Source: Treponema sp. | GTDB taxonomy: Bacteria; Spirochaetota; Spirochaetia; Treponematales; Breznakiellaceae | Direction: 5' to 3' | Assembly (NCBI GenBank): GCA_031281685.1 | Contig: JAITFA010000054.1 | Coordinates: 1-5,690 of the forward strand | Length of the DNA stretch: 5,690 nucleotides | Shown here: positions 1 through 5,420 of the stretch, piece after piece | How positions within the stretch are numbered: the stretch's first letter is position 1 | How the letters are laid out: every line of letters starts with the position of its first letter | Translations under genes and position numbers: made by a program | The notes under the pieces: model-generated | Seen by the model: the letters and a program-made list of their open reading frames with translations, nothing else | Told to the model about the DNA's origin: nothing | The model's database searches: none

Positions 1-698
1 CCAGCAACGCGCCTCTGATATCCGCGCCTTACCGGGGAACCATCGTGTTTGTCATAGACGACGCGGGGAATAACCTGTATGAGCTGGAGCCGTTTCTGCA
101 ATTCCCTGGACCGCTTACCATCGCGGTACTTCCCGGACTTCCTGAGTCCGCCGAAGCTGCGCGGCGTATCCGAGCGGCGGGTAAAGAGGTGTTTCTGCAT
201 CAGCCAATGGAAGCAATCGGCGGTGAAGATCCTGGGCCGGGCGCAGTGTACGCGGGTATGAATGTTGCTGAAATCCGCGAGATTGTGGAGCGTAACCTTG
301 ATGAAATTGGGCCAGTGGCAGGCATGAATAACCACCAAGGCTCAAAGATAACCATGAGTGAGGAAGCTATGGAAACGATTCTGGCAATTTGCCGTGAGCG
401 AGGCATCTTTTTTCTTGACTCAAGGACCACCGCCGACACGGTCGTTCCTATAGTCGCGCAGAGAATCGGTATGCCTATTGGTGAGCGCGACGTGTTTCTG
501 GACAACGTTCAGGATAAAGCGTCCATAATTGAGTATGCAAAGGAGGGTCTGCGAAAGGCAAACCTGCAAGGTAAAGCCGTGATGATCGGCCATGCATGGT
601 CCCCGGAACTAGCCGCGATTTTAGGCGAACTTTACGCGGGCATCATCGCGGATGGCTATGTTCTGTCAACAATGTCAAATTTGCGCGTTATACCGTGA
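1..698 (+). CDS. Divergent polysaccharide deacetylase (YibQ/DUF610-like), 5' end missing
   Basis: The frame is open from base 3 to the TGA at 696-698, giving 231 visible residues. It enters from the left without a start. The GTG at 45 lies inside the conserved first strand and is unlikely to be the true start. Counting from base 3, visible family motifs are VIDD (residues 17-20), HQPME (66-70), NNHQGS (109-114), FFLDSRTT (136-143), RDVFLDN (162-168) and an IGHAW motif near residue 196. These match the order and spacing of the Pfam divergent polysaccharide deacetylase family, a distant branch of the NodB/CE4 fold thought to act on envelope polysaccharide; the substrate is unknown. The NNH and D/H residues are the likely metal and catalytic positions. 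Family members usually carry an N-terminal signal or membrane anchor, which would lie off the window. The next gene starts 9 nt after the stop, so the two are probably co-transcribed. The family call is firm and the reaction is inferred. Confidence 0.88.
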   Translation, partial: SNAPLISAPYRGTIVFVIDDAGNNLYELEPFLQFPGPLTIAVLPGLPESAEAARRIRAAGKEVFLHQPMEAIGGEDPGPGAVYAGMNVAEIREIVERNLDEIGPVAGMNNHQGSKITMSEEAMETILAICRERGIFFLDSRTTADTVVPIVAQRIGMPIGERDVFLDNVQDKASIIEYAKEGLRKANLQGKAVMIGHAWSPELAAILGELYAGIIADGYVLSTMSNLRVIP

Positions 699-707
699 GC
701 CAACTCT

Positions 708-1736
708 ATGAAAATTCTTGGTATTGAATCGTCCTGCGACGAATGCGCTGCCGCGATAGTCGAGGATGGTAAGCGGGTCTTGTCCAATGTCGTGGCGACC
801 CAGATTCCGTTTCATGCGCGTTACAACGGCGTGGTTCCTGAAATAGCAAGCCGTATGCACACTGAATGGATATACTCGGTTGTGGAAGAAGCCCTGAACA
901 CGGCGAATCTACGTTCGGCTGATATCGAAGGCGTTGCCGCGACAGCCCAGCCGGGGCTACTCGGCTCCCTGCTCGTGGGCCTCAATTTCGCCAAAGCCTT
1001 TGCGTGGGCGCGACAGATTCCTTTCATCGCCATTGACCACATGCTTGCCCACCTCTACGCCTCGCGGCTAACGGACGCGGAGGTAAGCTATCCCTTTCTC
1101 GGCTTGCTTGTTTCCGGCGGTCACAGCATTATCTGCCGCGTTGATGCTTTTGATACAGTTACCGTATTGGGAACCACCATTGATGACGCGGTGGGTGAAG
1201 CCTTTGACAAGGTGTCAAAGCACTATGGCTTTGGCTATCCGGGCGGGGCAATCATTGACAAACTGTCCAAAAACGGCGACGACTCCGCTTTTGACTTCCC
1301 CCTGCCCAGCCTGCACAAGGGCCAACATCGCTACGACGTGTCGTATTCAGGACTGAAGACCGCTGTCATAAATCAACTGGAACAGTTTCGCCGGAAAGGG
1401 AACAAGGCGGCGTCTGACACCGAGACCGTGAACATCGCTGCTTCGTTTCAGAAGACCGCCGTGGAAATCCTGCTGCGCGCCCTTTTCCGGGCTGTTGAAG
1501 ACACGGGCCTGACAAGCATAGTCGCGGGCGGTGGAGTGGCCGCCAACTCGTACCTGCGTTCCCGCCTTGCCGAGCGCAAGGAACTCCGCTGTATCTTTCC
1601 ACCTCTGAATCTCTGTGGGGATAACGGGGCAATGATCGCGGGCTTGGGCTATCAATATCTTGCGCGGGGAGATAAATCCCCCCTCAGCGTAGTCGCCTCA
1701 GCGCGGGTCAAGGCGTTTAAGCGCCGCTACCGCTGA
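708..1736 (+). CDS. tsaD: tRNA N6-adenosine threonylcarbamoyltransferase TsaD
   Basis: The gene encodes 342 residues, the normal length for bacterial TsaD (formerly Gcp/YgjD). The enzyme transfers the threonylcarbamoyl group from threonylcarbamoyl-AMP to A37 of ANN-decoding tRNAs (t6A). In bacteria it works with TsaB and TsaE, using the intermediate made by TsaC; none of these partners is in the window. Visible hallmarks are the N-terminal ASKHA phosphate loop (GIESSCDE, residues 5-12), the GVVPEIASR segment (41-49), the metal-binding HxxxH (H111 and H115), SGGHS (136-140), a second glycine-rich loop (AGGGVAANSYLR, 273-284) and the C-terminal metal ligand in GDNGAMIA (D305). The start ATG is fixed by homology because the canonical MKILGIE N-terminus begins there. 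No clear Shine-Dalgarno precedes it, so translation may be coupled to the upstream gene, whose stop is 9 nt before. One oddity is that residue 13 is Cys where most homologues have Thr (SCDET). The stop abuts the stop of the opposing gene. Confidence 0.97.
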   Translation: MKILGIESSCDECAAAIVEDGKRVLSNVVATQIPFHARYNGVVPEIASRMHTEWIYSVVEEALNTANLRSADIEGVAATAQPGLLGSLLVGLNFAKAFAWARQIPFIAIDHMLAHLYASRLTDAEVSYPFLGLLVSGGHSIICRVDAFDTVTVLGTTIDDAVGEAFDKVSKHYGFGYPGGAIIDKLSKNGDDSAFDFPLPSLHKGQHRYDVSYSGLKTAVINQLEQFRRKGNKAASDTETVNIAASFQKTAVEILLRALFRAVEDTGLTSIVAGGGVAANSYLRSRLAERKELRCIFPPLNLCGDNGAMIAGLGYQYLARGDKSPLSVVASARVKAFKRRYR

Positions 1737-2087
1737 TTACTGCGCGATCATGCGTAACAAAAACACCAGCGCCCCCGCGAAAGCTACGCCGCTAACAAGG
1801 TAGACCCACAGGGGCAGAGCGTCTGTGTACCGGGAACTATTCAGTACAGGCTCCATAGGTCTGGGCTGCGCTGATGTTTTTGCTGTTTTTGGCGCGGAAT
1901 AACCGCAGGAAGGACAGCCGTTGTCAAAAACGCTGACCTCACCCACAAAGTTACAGACTGGACAGCGAACCGAGGTAAAGCTCCTGCCGCACTTGGGACA
2001 CTCACTCGCGCTCTGCTCAACCTCGGTTCCGCAATTATCACAATAAAACTTTGGTTTTTGTTTTGACGCTTTGTGAAACAGGCTCAC
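1737..2087 (-). CDS. Double zinc-ribbon protein with C-terminal membrane anchor
   Basis: This gene encodes a 116-residue protein from a GTG start. Eight cysteines form four CxxC knuckles: C16/C19, C30/C33, C42/C45 and C58/C61, consistent with two consecutive zinc ribbons. A linker rich in Pro, Ser and Thr follows (about 65-90), then one hydrophobic segment (about 93-113) ending near the C-terminus. This predicts a cytoplasmic zinc-binding head tethered by a C-terminal membrane helix. I do not recognise a characterised homologue, and the role could be protein-protein contact or nucleic-acid binding. GTG is the only workable start: the in-frame stop of the preceding fmdB-like gene lies 6 nt upstream and no later Met precedes the first ribbon. 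No convincing Shine-Dalgarno is seen, so coupling to the upstream gene is likely. The stop codon directly abuts that of tsaD. Confidence 0.8.
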   Translation of the reverse strand: MSLFHKASKQKPKFYCDNCGTEVEQSASECPKCGRSFTSVRCPVCNFVGEVSVFDNGCPSCGYSAPKTAKTSAQPRPMEPVLNSSRYTDALPLWVYLVSGVAFAGALVFLLRMIAQ

Positions 2088-2093
2088 TGGTAT

Positions 2094-2399
2094 TTAGCCC
2101 GCAACTTTTTCAGCCTTGTCGCTGGCAGCCGTATCGCTCTTGGCAACACTGGGAGCGCTGCTTTCAGCGGCTGGTTTATCATCCGCACGTTTTGGTTTCG
2201 CGGGTCCACTCGCGTTTTTAGCACTCTTATCAGTAACATAGAAACCGGAACCCTTAAAGATGACGCCGCTTCCACCATTGATGAGGCGGCGCAATTCTTT
2301 TCCGCATTTTGGACAGACTTTCAAAGGCGTGTCGCTCATGTTCTGAAAAACGTCAAAGGTATGACCACACACTTTGCACTCGTATTCATAAGTAGGCAT
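2094..2399 (-). CDS. FmdB-family zinc-ribbon protein
   Basis: The protein has 101 residues and starts MPTYEYEC, the signature of the FmdB / CxxC_CXXC_SSSS putative regulatory family. One zinc ribbon is formed by C8/C11 and C29/C32. The segment GGSGVIFKGSGFYVTD (about 42-57) is the conserved region that follows the ribbon in this family. The tail from about residue 58 is low-complexity, rich in Ala, Lys, Ser and Asp, as is common in FmdB proteins. The name comes from a proposed regulator of formamidase/amidase genes in Methylophilus. In most bacteria the function is unknown, so no specific role is claimed. The start is supported by a good Shine-Dalgarno (AGAGGA) 5 nt upstream of the ATG. The gene lies 45 nt downstream of the HD-domain gene and 6 nt upstream of the next zinc-ribbon gene, all leftward, suggesting an operon. 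Confidence 0.9.
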   Translation of the reverse strand: MPTYEYECKVCGHTFDVFQNMSDTPLKVCPKCGKELRRLINGGSGVIFKGSGFYVTDKSAKNASGPAKPKRADDKPAAESSAPSVAKSDTAASDKAEKVAG

Positions 2400-2403
2400 T
2401 CTA

Positions 2404-2411
2404 TTCCTCTC
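2404..2411 (-). promoter_or_regulatory. Ribosome binding site of the FmdB-type gene
   Basis: On the minus strand the bases before the ATG at 2399 read GAGAGGAATAGA. This places an AGAGGA core 5 nt from the start codon, a strong Shine-Dalgarno that fixes this start. Confidence 0.7.
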
Positions 2412-2444
2412 ATTTAGAAAGATTTGTCAAAAATATAGCGAGAA

Positions 2445-3743
2445 TCACTTGGAAAGGGAATCACCTCCCGCTTCGGGAATCCCTCTCTGTAACACGTTAC
2501 ATAGGTCTTCCGGCATTGAGCGCAGGGCATTCTCATGAGCCGGGTCCACAAACACGCGGACAACACGCAATTCTTTTCTGAATGCGTCAATGGTTTCGGC
2601 AGTGAAAACGCTGGCGCCGATGTGTCCCTTGTCTTCGTGTATGCCAAGGCCGGTTTCAAAGCTAATCGGTTCCGGCACGTCAATGATGAGTTCGTCAGGA
2701 CGAATACGCAGTCGAGCCGCCAGCTCTTGCTCAAGAAGGTAACGTTTCTCGATGTCAGCAAGCCTCTGGTGCTGCGCTTCGTTATACAGAAATTCAGCGG
2801 CAACAACATAGAGGCGCCCGTCCCGCACTTTGGCTCCCAGCGAGAATAGGGGATCGCCGTGCGACACGCCGCAACTTTGTGCGCGCTCGGCAAGCAGGGT
2901 AAACAGCCCCTGATCATCCAAGTTATAAAGCTCTTCCTTCGCTATGCGCTGGTTTTTGAGCGCGCCAACAAGCGCCTTCTTGATCATTGCCGTAGCGGAA
3001 CGCACTGCCGGATGCCAGTAGACCGTGCGATACATGAGATATTTTGAAAACAGAACGGATTCCACACTCGGAATCGCCCGCGTATCAATGAGCAGCCCCT
3101 GTTCCGGATCAGGCCACAGACGCGAAAGGATGAAATCCACATCCTGCGCTCCGTAAGGCACCCCGCAATAACGGGCGTCGCGGTTCAGATAATCAAGTTT
3201 ATCCGGGTCCAGCGCCCCTGAAAGCAGCTTCCGGTAAAAACGCAGTTCTTGACTGCCGGACGTGGGTAAGCTGGTATCAATGATGGCCGCGCTCATGTAC
3301 GGGTCAGCGCCGGTATCCCCAACCAGACGTTTCATCGGCTCAATGAGGATGAGCTTGCCGGTAAGTTCCTCGTGGGAGGCAAGGGGCAGCTCTTTGAGGG
3401 AATGAGTATAGGGAAAGTGTCCCAGGTCGTGAAGCAAAGCCGCGCAGAGAAAGGAGCGCGCGCCTTCAGCGCTCAGCCATGAGTCAGCGCCGCGTCCAGC
3501 AAGGTGTATAAGCAGCCTCCTCGCGAGATGATAGACACCGATGGAGTGAGCCGCGCGGGTGTGGGTCGCGCCGGGATATACGATATGAGTCGGTCCAAGC
3601 TGGAGAATCCGGTGCAGACGCATGAAACCTGCCGATGAACTCAGCGCCTCAAGCTCCGGGCTGAGGTATATGTGTCCCCAGAGTACGTCGCGGATCGGGG
3701 AATTGAAATTCCGCTCAAGCGCGGCATGGATACTGTCATTCAT
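2445..3743 (-). CDS. HD-domain phosphohydrolase (dNTPase-like)
   Basis: The gene encodes 432 residues. The N-terminal half carries the HD-superfamily metal site as arranged in dGTPase/SAMHD1-like proteins: IRDVLWGHIYL (17-27), the YPGATHTRAAHSIGVYHLAR block (56-75, with H66), HD doublet LLHDLGHFPYTHS (H105/D106) and SGALDPDKLDYLNRDARYCG (175-194, with D179 as the expected fourth ligand). All expected ligands are present, so it should be active as a phosphohydrolase, probably on a (deoxy)nucleotide. The substrate cannot be read from the sequence. The C-terminal part (about 260-432) is less conserved. The ATG at 3743 places IRD at residue 17, as is usual in the family. No Shine-Dalgarno precedes it, and a -10 box lies 6 nt upstream, so the mRNA may be leaderless. 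It is the first gene of a likely leftward unit with the two zinc-ribbon genes. Confidence 0.9.
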   Translation of the reverse strand: MNDSIHAALERNFNSPIRDVLWGHIYLSPELEALSSSAGFMRLHRILQLGPTHIVYPGATHTRAAHSIGVYHLARRLLIHLAGRGADSWLSAEGARSFLCAALLHDLGHFPYTHSLKELPLASHEELTGKLILIEPMKRLVGDTGADPYMSAAIIDTSLPTSGSQELRFYRKLLSGALDPDKLDYLNRDARYCGVPYGAQDVDFILSRLWPDPEQGLLIDTRAIPSVESVLFSKYLMYRTVYWHPAVRSATAMIKKALVGALKNQRIAKEELYNLDDQGLFTLLAERAQSCGVSHGDPLFSLGAKVRDGRLYVVAAEFLYNEAQHQRLADIEKRYLLEQELAARLRIRPDELIIDVPEPISFETGLGIHEDKGHIGASVFTAETIDAFRKELRVVRVFVDPAHENALRSMPEDLCNVLQRGIPEAGGDSLSK

Positions 3744-3749
3744 GGAGAA

Positions 3750-3780
3750 AGTATACCATAGGTCAGCGCGTATCCGGCAA
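3750..3780 (-). promoter_or_regulatory. Putative promoter of the HD-domain gene (leaderless geometry)
   Basis: On the minus strand a TATACT box (3755-3750) is preceded by TGG, giving an extended -10 (TGGTATACT). A weak -35-like TTGCCG lies at 3780-3775, with a long 19-nt spacer. A start 7 nt downstream of the -10 falls on the A of the HD gene's ATG at 3743. No competing promoter or Shine-Dalgarno was seen. Confidence 0.45.
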
Positions 3781-3782
3781 TC

Positions 3783-3811
3783 TATACAAAAGCGCGGCTA
3801 TTCAATATAAC
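3783..3811 (+). promoter_or_regulatory. Putative promoter of the Gfo/Idh-family gene
   Basis: TATACA (3783-3788, four of six matches to TTGACA) and TATAAC (3806-3811, five of six matches to TATAAT) are separated by 17 nt, upstream of the rightward gene in a 102-nt divergent region. This is a best guess in AT-rich sequence, and other -10-like hexamers overlap it. Confidence 0.35.
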
Positions 3812-3828
3812 TAGTTTATCTTGAAAAC

Positions 3829-3835
3829 AAAGGAG
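3829..3835 (+). promoter_or_regulatory. Ribosome binding site of the Gfo/Idh-family gene
   Basis: AAAGGAG lies 10 nt upstream of the ATG at 3846, in an A-rich unstructured stretch. It supports this start, which is also the one that places the nucleotide-binding loop at the usual N-terminal position. Confidence 0.75.
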
Positions 3836-3845
3836 CTATTAAAAA

Positions 3846-4919
3846 ATGGCTAAACTTAAAGTTGGAATCGTGGGCTGCGGCGGTATCGCTAACCAGAAAC
3901 ACCTGCCTTCGATTAAAAAAGCAGGACTTGCCGACATAGTCGCGTTTTGTGATATCGTAAAAGAGCGCGCTGAAAAAGCCGCCAAAGAATACGGCGCTGA
4001 CAATGCCCAAGTCTTCACTGATTACAAAGAATTGATCAAAGAGAAGCTGGATGCGGTGTATGTTTGTACGCCCAACCGCTCTCACAGCGACATCTCGGTT
4101 GCTGCCCTGAATGCGGGTAAAAACGTGCTTTGCGAAAAGCCGATGGCGATCAATTACGCCGAAGCCGAGAGAATGTTGGAGGCATCCAAAACAAGCGGCA
4201 AGCTGCTCACCATCGGCTATCAAAGCCGGTATCGCGGCGACAGCCAGTACCTCAAGCGCGAGTGTGACGCCGGTGAGCTGGGCGAGATATACTATGCCAA
4301 AGCCAAGGCAATACGCCGCCGCGCTGTTCCTACATGGGGCGTTTTCCTCAACGAGTACGAGCAGGGCGGCGGTCCTCTCATTGACATCGGAACCCACGCG
4401 CTTGACCTCACCCTCTGGACCATGAACAACTACAAGCCTAAGTCCGTGGTCGGCACGGTGTATCATAAACTCAACAATGAAGTTGAGTCCGCCAATGCCT
4501 TTGGTCCGTGGAAGCCCGAAGAGTTCACTGTGGAAGACAGCGCCTTTGGTTTCATTATCATGGAAAACGGCGCGACCATCACGCTTGAGGCAACCTGGGC
4601 GCTCAACACCCTTGACGTGCTTGAAGCCAGCACCGTGCTTTGTGGAACGAAAGCTGGCGCTGATATGTACAATGGTCTCACCATTAACGGCGTGAAGCAT
4701 AACCGCCAGTACACCACCAAGCCTGATCTCAGGAAAGGCGGCGTCGCCTTTTTTGAAGGCTCTGACGATTCCCCGGAAGTCATTGAACAGTACACCTTCC
4801 TCAACGCCATTCAGGGCAAGGGTAAGCTCGTGGTTCTGCCGGAGCAAGCCATTGTTGTAACCCGCATCCTCGAAGCCATCTACGAGTCTGCCAAGCAGAA
4901 CAAGCAGATCGTGTTTTAA
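3846..4919 (+). CDS. Gfo/Idh/MocA-family NAD(P)-dependent oxidoreductase
   Basis: The 357-residue length is typical of the family. The N-terminal Rossmann domain (about 1-125) has the dinucleotide loop VGIVGCGGIA (6-15), a CDIVKERA segment after the second strand (35-42), VCTPNRSH (73-80) and the catalytic-lysine motif CEKPM (96-100, K98). The C-terminal alpha/beta domain (about 126-357) contains GGGPLIDIGTHALDL (174-188), where D180 and H184 are the expected substrate-binding/catalytic residues. No signal peptide or membrane segment is seen, so it is cytoplasmic. Family members oxidise or reduce sugars, inositols and related polyols. The sequence alone does not give the substrate, and no transporter or sugar kinase lies alongside to suggest one. 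It appears to be a single-gene unit, with a promoter in the divergent gap and a terminator just downstream. A long open frame on the opposite strand over this gene is a coding shadow. Confidence 0.95.
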   Translation: MAKLKVGIVGCGGIANQKHLPSIKKAGLADIVAFCDIVKERAEKAAKEYGADNAQVFTDYKELIKEKLDAVYVCTPNRSHSDISVAALNAGKNVLCEKPMAINYAEAERMLEASKTSGKLLTIGYQSRYRGDSQYLKRECDAGELGEIYYAKAKAIRRRAVPTWGVFLNEYEQGGGPLIDIGTHALDLTLWTMNNYKPKSVVGTVYHKLNNEVESANAFGPWKPEEFTVEDSAFGFIIMENGATITLEATWALNTLDVLEASTVLCGTKAGADMYNGLTINGVKHNRQYTTKPDLRKGGVAFFEGSDDSPEVIEQYTFLNAIQGKGKLVVLPEQAIVVTRILEAIYESAKQNKQIVF

Positions 4920-4946
4920 CGCGAGTTTGACGGGAAGAAAATCGTA

Positions 4947-5030
4947 TCCGCGAATGAGCGCGAATAGACGCTAGTAACTGCGCCGGCTTTTTCTATTCGT
5001 GTACAGGCGTGTTCATTCGCGGACTTTTTT
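4947..5030 (+). terminator. Long interrupted palindrome with T-run, likely intrinsic terminator
   Basis: TCCGCGAATGA (4947-4957) is the exact reverse complement of TCATTCGCGGA (5013-5023), and CGAATAGA (4961-4968) is the exact reverse complement of TCTATTCG (4992-4999). The two helices stack with a short bulge on the left and a longer one (5000-5012) on the right, around a 23-nt loop. The outer stem is followed at once by CTTTTTT (5024-5030). It starts 27 nt after the oxidoreductase stop and would end its transcript. The arms contain repeated GCGAAT cores, so this may also be a copy of a dispersed intergenic palindromic repeat. Confidence 0.65.
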
Positions 5031-5043
5031 CTTTGTAACCCGC

Positions 5044-5071
5044 TTGACATATTTAGCGTAAAGATTAGAAT
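5044..5071 (+). promoter_or_regulatory. Strong sigma70-type promoter
   Basis: TTGACA (5044-5049) is a perfect -35. After a 16-nt spacer comes TAGAAT (5066-5071), matching the -10 consensus at five of six positions. It is the best promoter in the window. The predicted start is about 5078. It would drive a long leader through the 21-bp repeat array into the broken gene at 5421. Confidence 0.7.
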
Positions 5072-5262
5072 AGTCGTATGCTTTTGAAACCAGCAGGTAA
5101 CAAGACAGCATACGCCTCTCCCGGCTCATACTATGCAAATAAGTACCCTCTCTGCCTACTAAACAAAGCTCTTAGATTTCCGCTTTTTTATACAGACAAA
5201 TCCCCGGTTTATCCCAATCCCCCAAAACTAGGTCAATGTTGCTCATCCGGTGTATTGGACAG
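5072..5262 (+). other. Untranslated leader or gene-free stretch before the repeat array
   Basis: About 190 nt lie between the promoter and the repeats. I see no RNA gene, riboswitch class or convincing coding sequence. A 120-codon frame opens with the ATG at 5078, the predicted transcript start, and runs to the TAG at 5438-5440. It lacks recognisable domains and a Shine-Dalgarno, and its composition does not look like a gene. It is treated as doubtful. Confidence 0.4.
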
Positions 5263-5409
5263 GTCAGCCGTTACAATTTTTAAGTCAGGAATTTCAACTC
5301 CTAAGTCAGGAATTTCAACCCGCGAGTCAGGGGTTACAAAACCCGGGTCAGCCCCTTCACCTTTTAGGTCATTCGTTACAGCGAATGAAACATTCGTTTC
5401 AACACATAG
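5263..5409 (+). repeat. Array of seven 21-bp direct repeats
   Basis: Seven units begin at 5263, 5284, 5305, 5326, 5347, 5368 and 5389, each exactly 21 bp. The consensus is GTCAGNNNTTWCAAC plus six variable bases. C3, A4, T10, C12 and A13 are the same in all seven. G1 and T2 are in six, with the last unit starting AA. Units 2 and 3 share 17 identical bases across AAGTCAGGAATTTCAAC. The last unit runs into the Shine-Dalgarno of the following gene. Because 21 is two helical turns and also seven codons, the array could be a protein-binding operator array, an RNA-level repeat or a heptad-coding stretch. It is not a CRISPR: it has no long unique spacers. Confidence 0.85.
5370..5398 (+). promoter_or_regulatory. 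Two mutually exclusive hairpins before the ribosome binding site
   Basis: CGAATG (5382-5387) can pair perfectly with CATTCG at 5370-5375 (6-nt loop) or with CATTCG at 5391-5396 (AAA loop, extendable by G-T and A-T). The two CATTCG copies are 21 bp apart because they are the same columns of the last two repeats. The second hairpin ends about 10 nt before the Shine-Dalgarno. A regulatory role is inferred only from position and complementarity. Confidence 0.35.
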
Positions 5410-5414
5410 AGGAG
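5408..5414 (+). promoter_or_regulatory. Ribosome binding site of the broken gene at 5421
   Basis: AGAGGAG ends 6 nt before the ATG at 5421. It is a strong Shine-Dalgarno at ideal spacing and marks the intended start of the disrupted gene. Confidence 0.75.
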
Positions 5415-5420
5415 AACACT

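Noticed and set aside
45..47. GTG as the start of the deacetylase
   Set aside because: It lies two codons before the VIDD motif, the frame is open to the window edge, and family members have more sequence before this motif.
1666..1681. GGGGA/TCCCC hairpin near the end of tsaD as a terminator
   Set aside because: It lies inside the coding sequence and has no T-run on either strand.
2425..2430. Minus-strand TTGACA upstream of the FmdB-type gene as a -35 box
   Set aside because: No acceptable -10 lies 16-18 nt downstream, and the position would fall across the Shine-Dalgarno and start codon. Co-transcription from the HD gene is more likely.
2414..2917. 167-codon minus-strand frame overlapping the HD gene
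   Set aside because: It lies in another frame of a well-supported gene on the same strand and has no domain or ribosome site.
3816..4847. 343-codon open frame on the minus strand across the oxidoreductase gene
   Set aside because: It mirrors a clear Gfo/Idh-family gene with full motifs and a ribosome site on the plus strand. The minus-strand protein has no recognisable domain. It is a codon-bias shadow.
5263..5409. CRISPR array
   Set aside because: Conserved blocks are about 15 nt and intervening segments about 6 nt, far too short for spacers. No cas genes are present.
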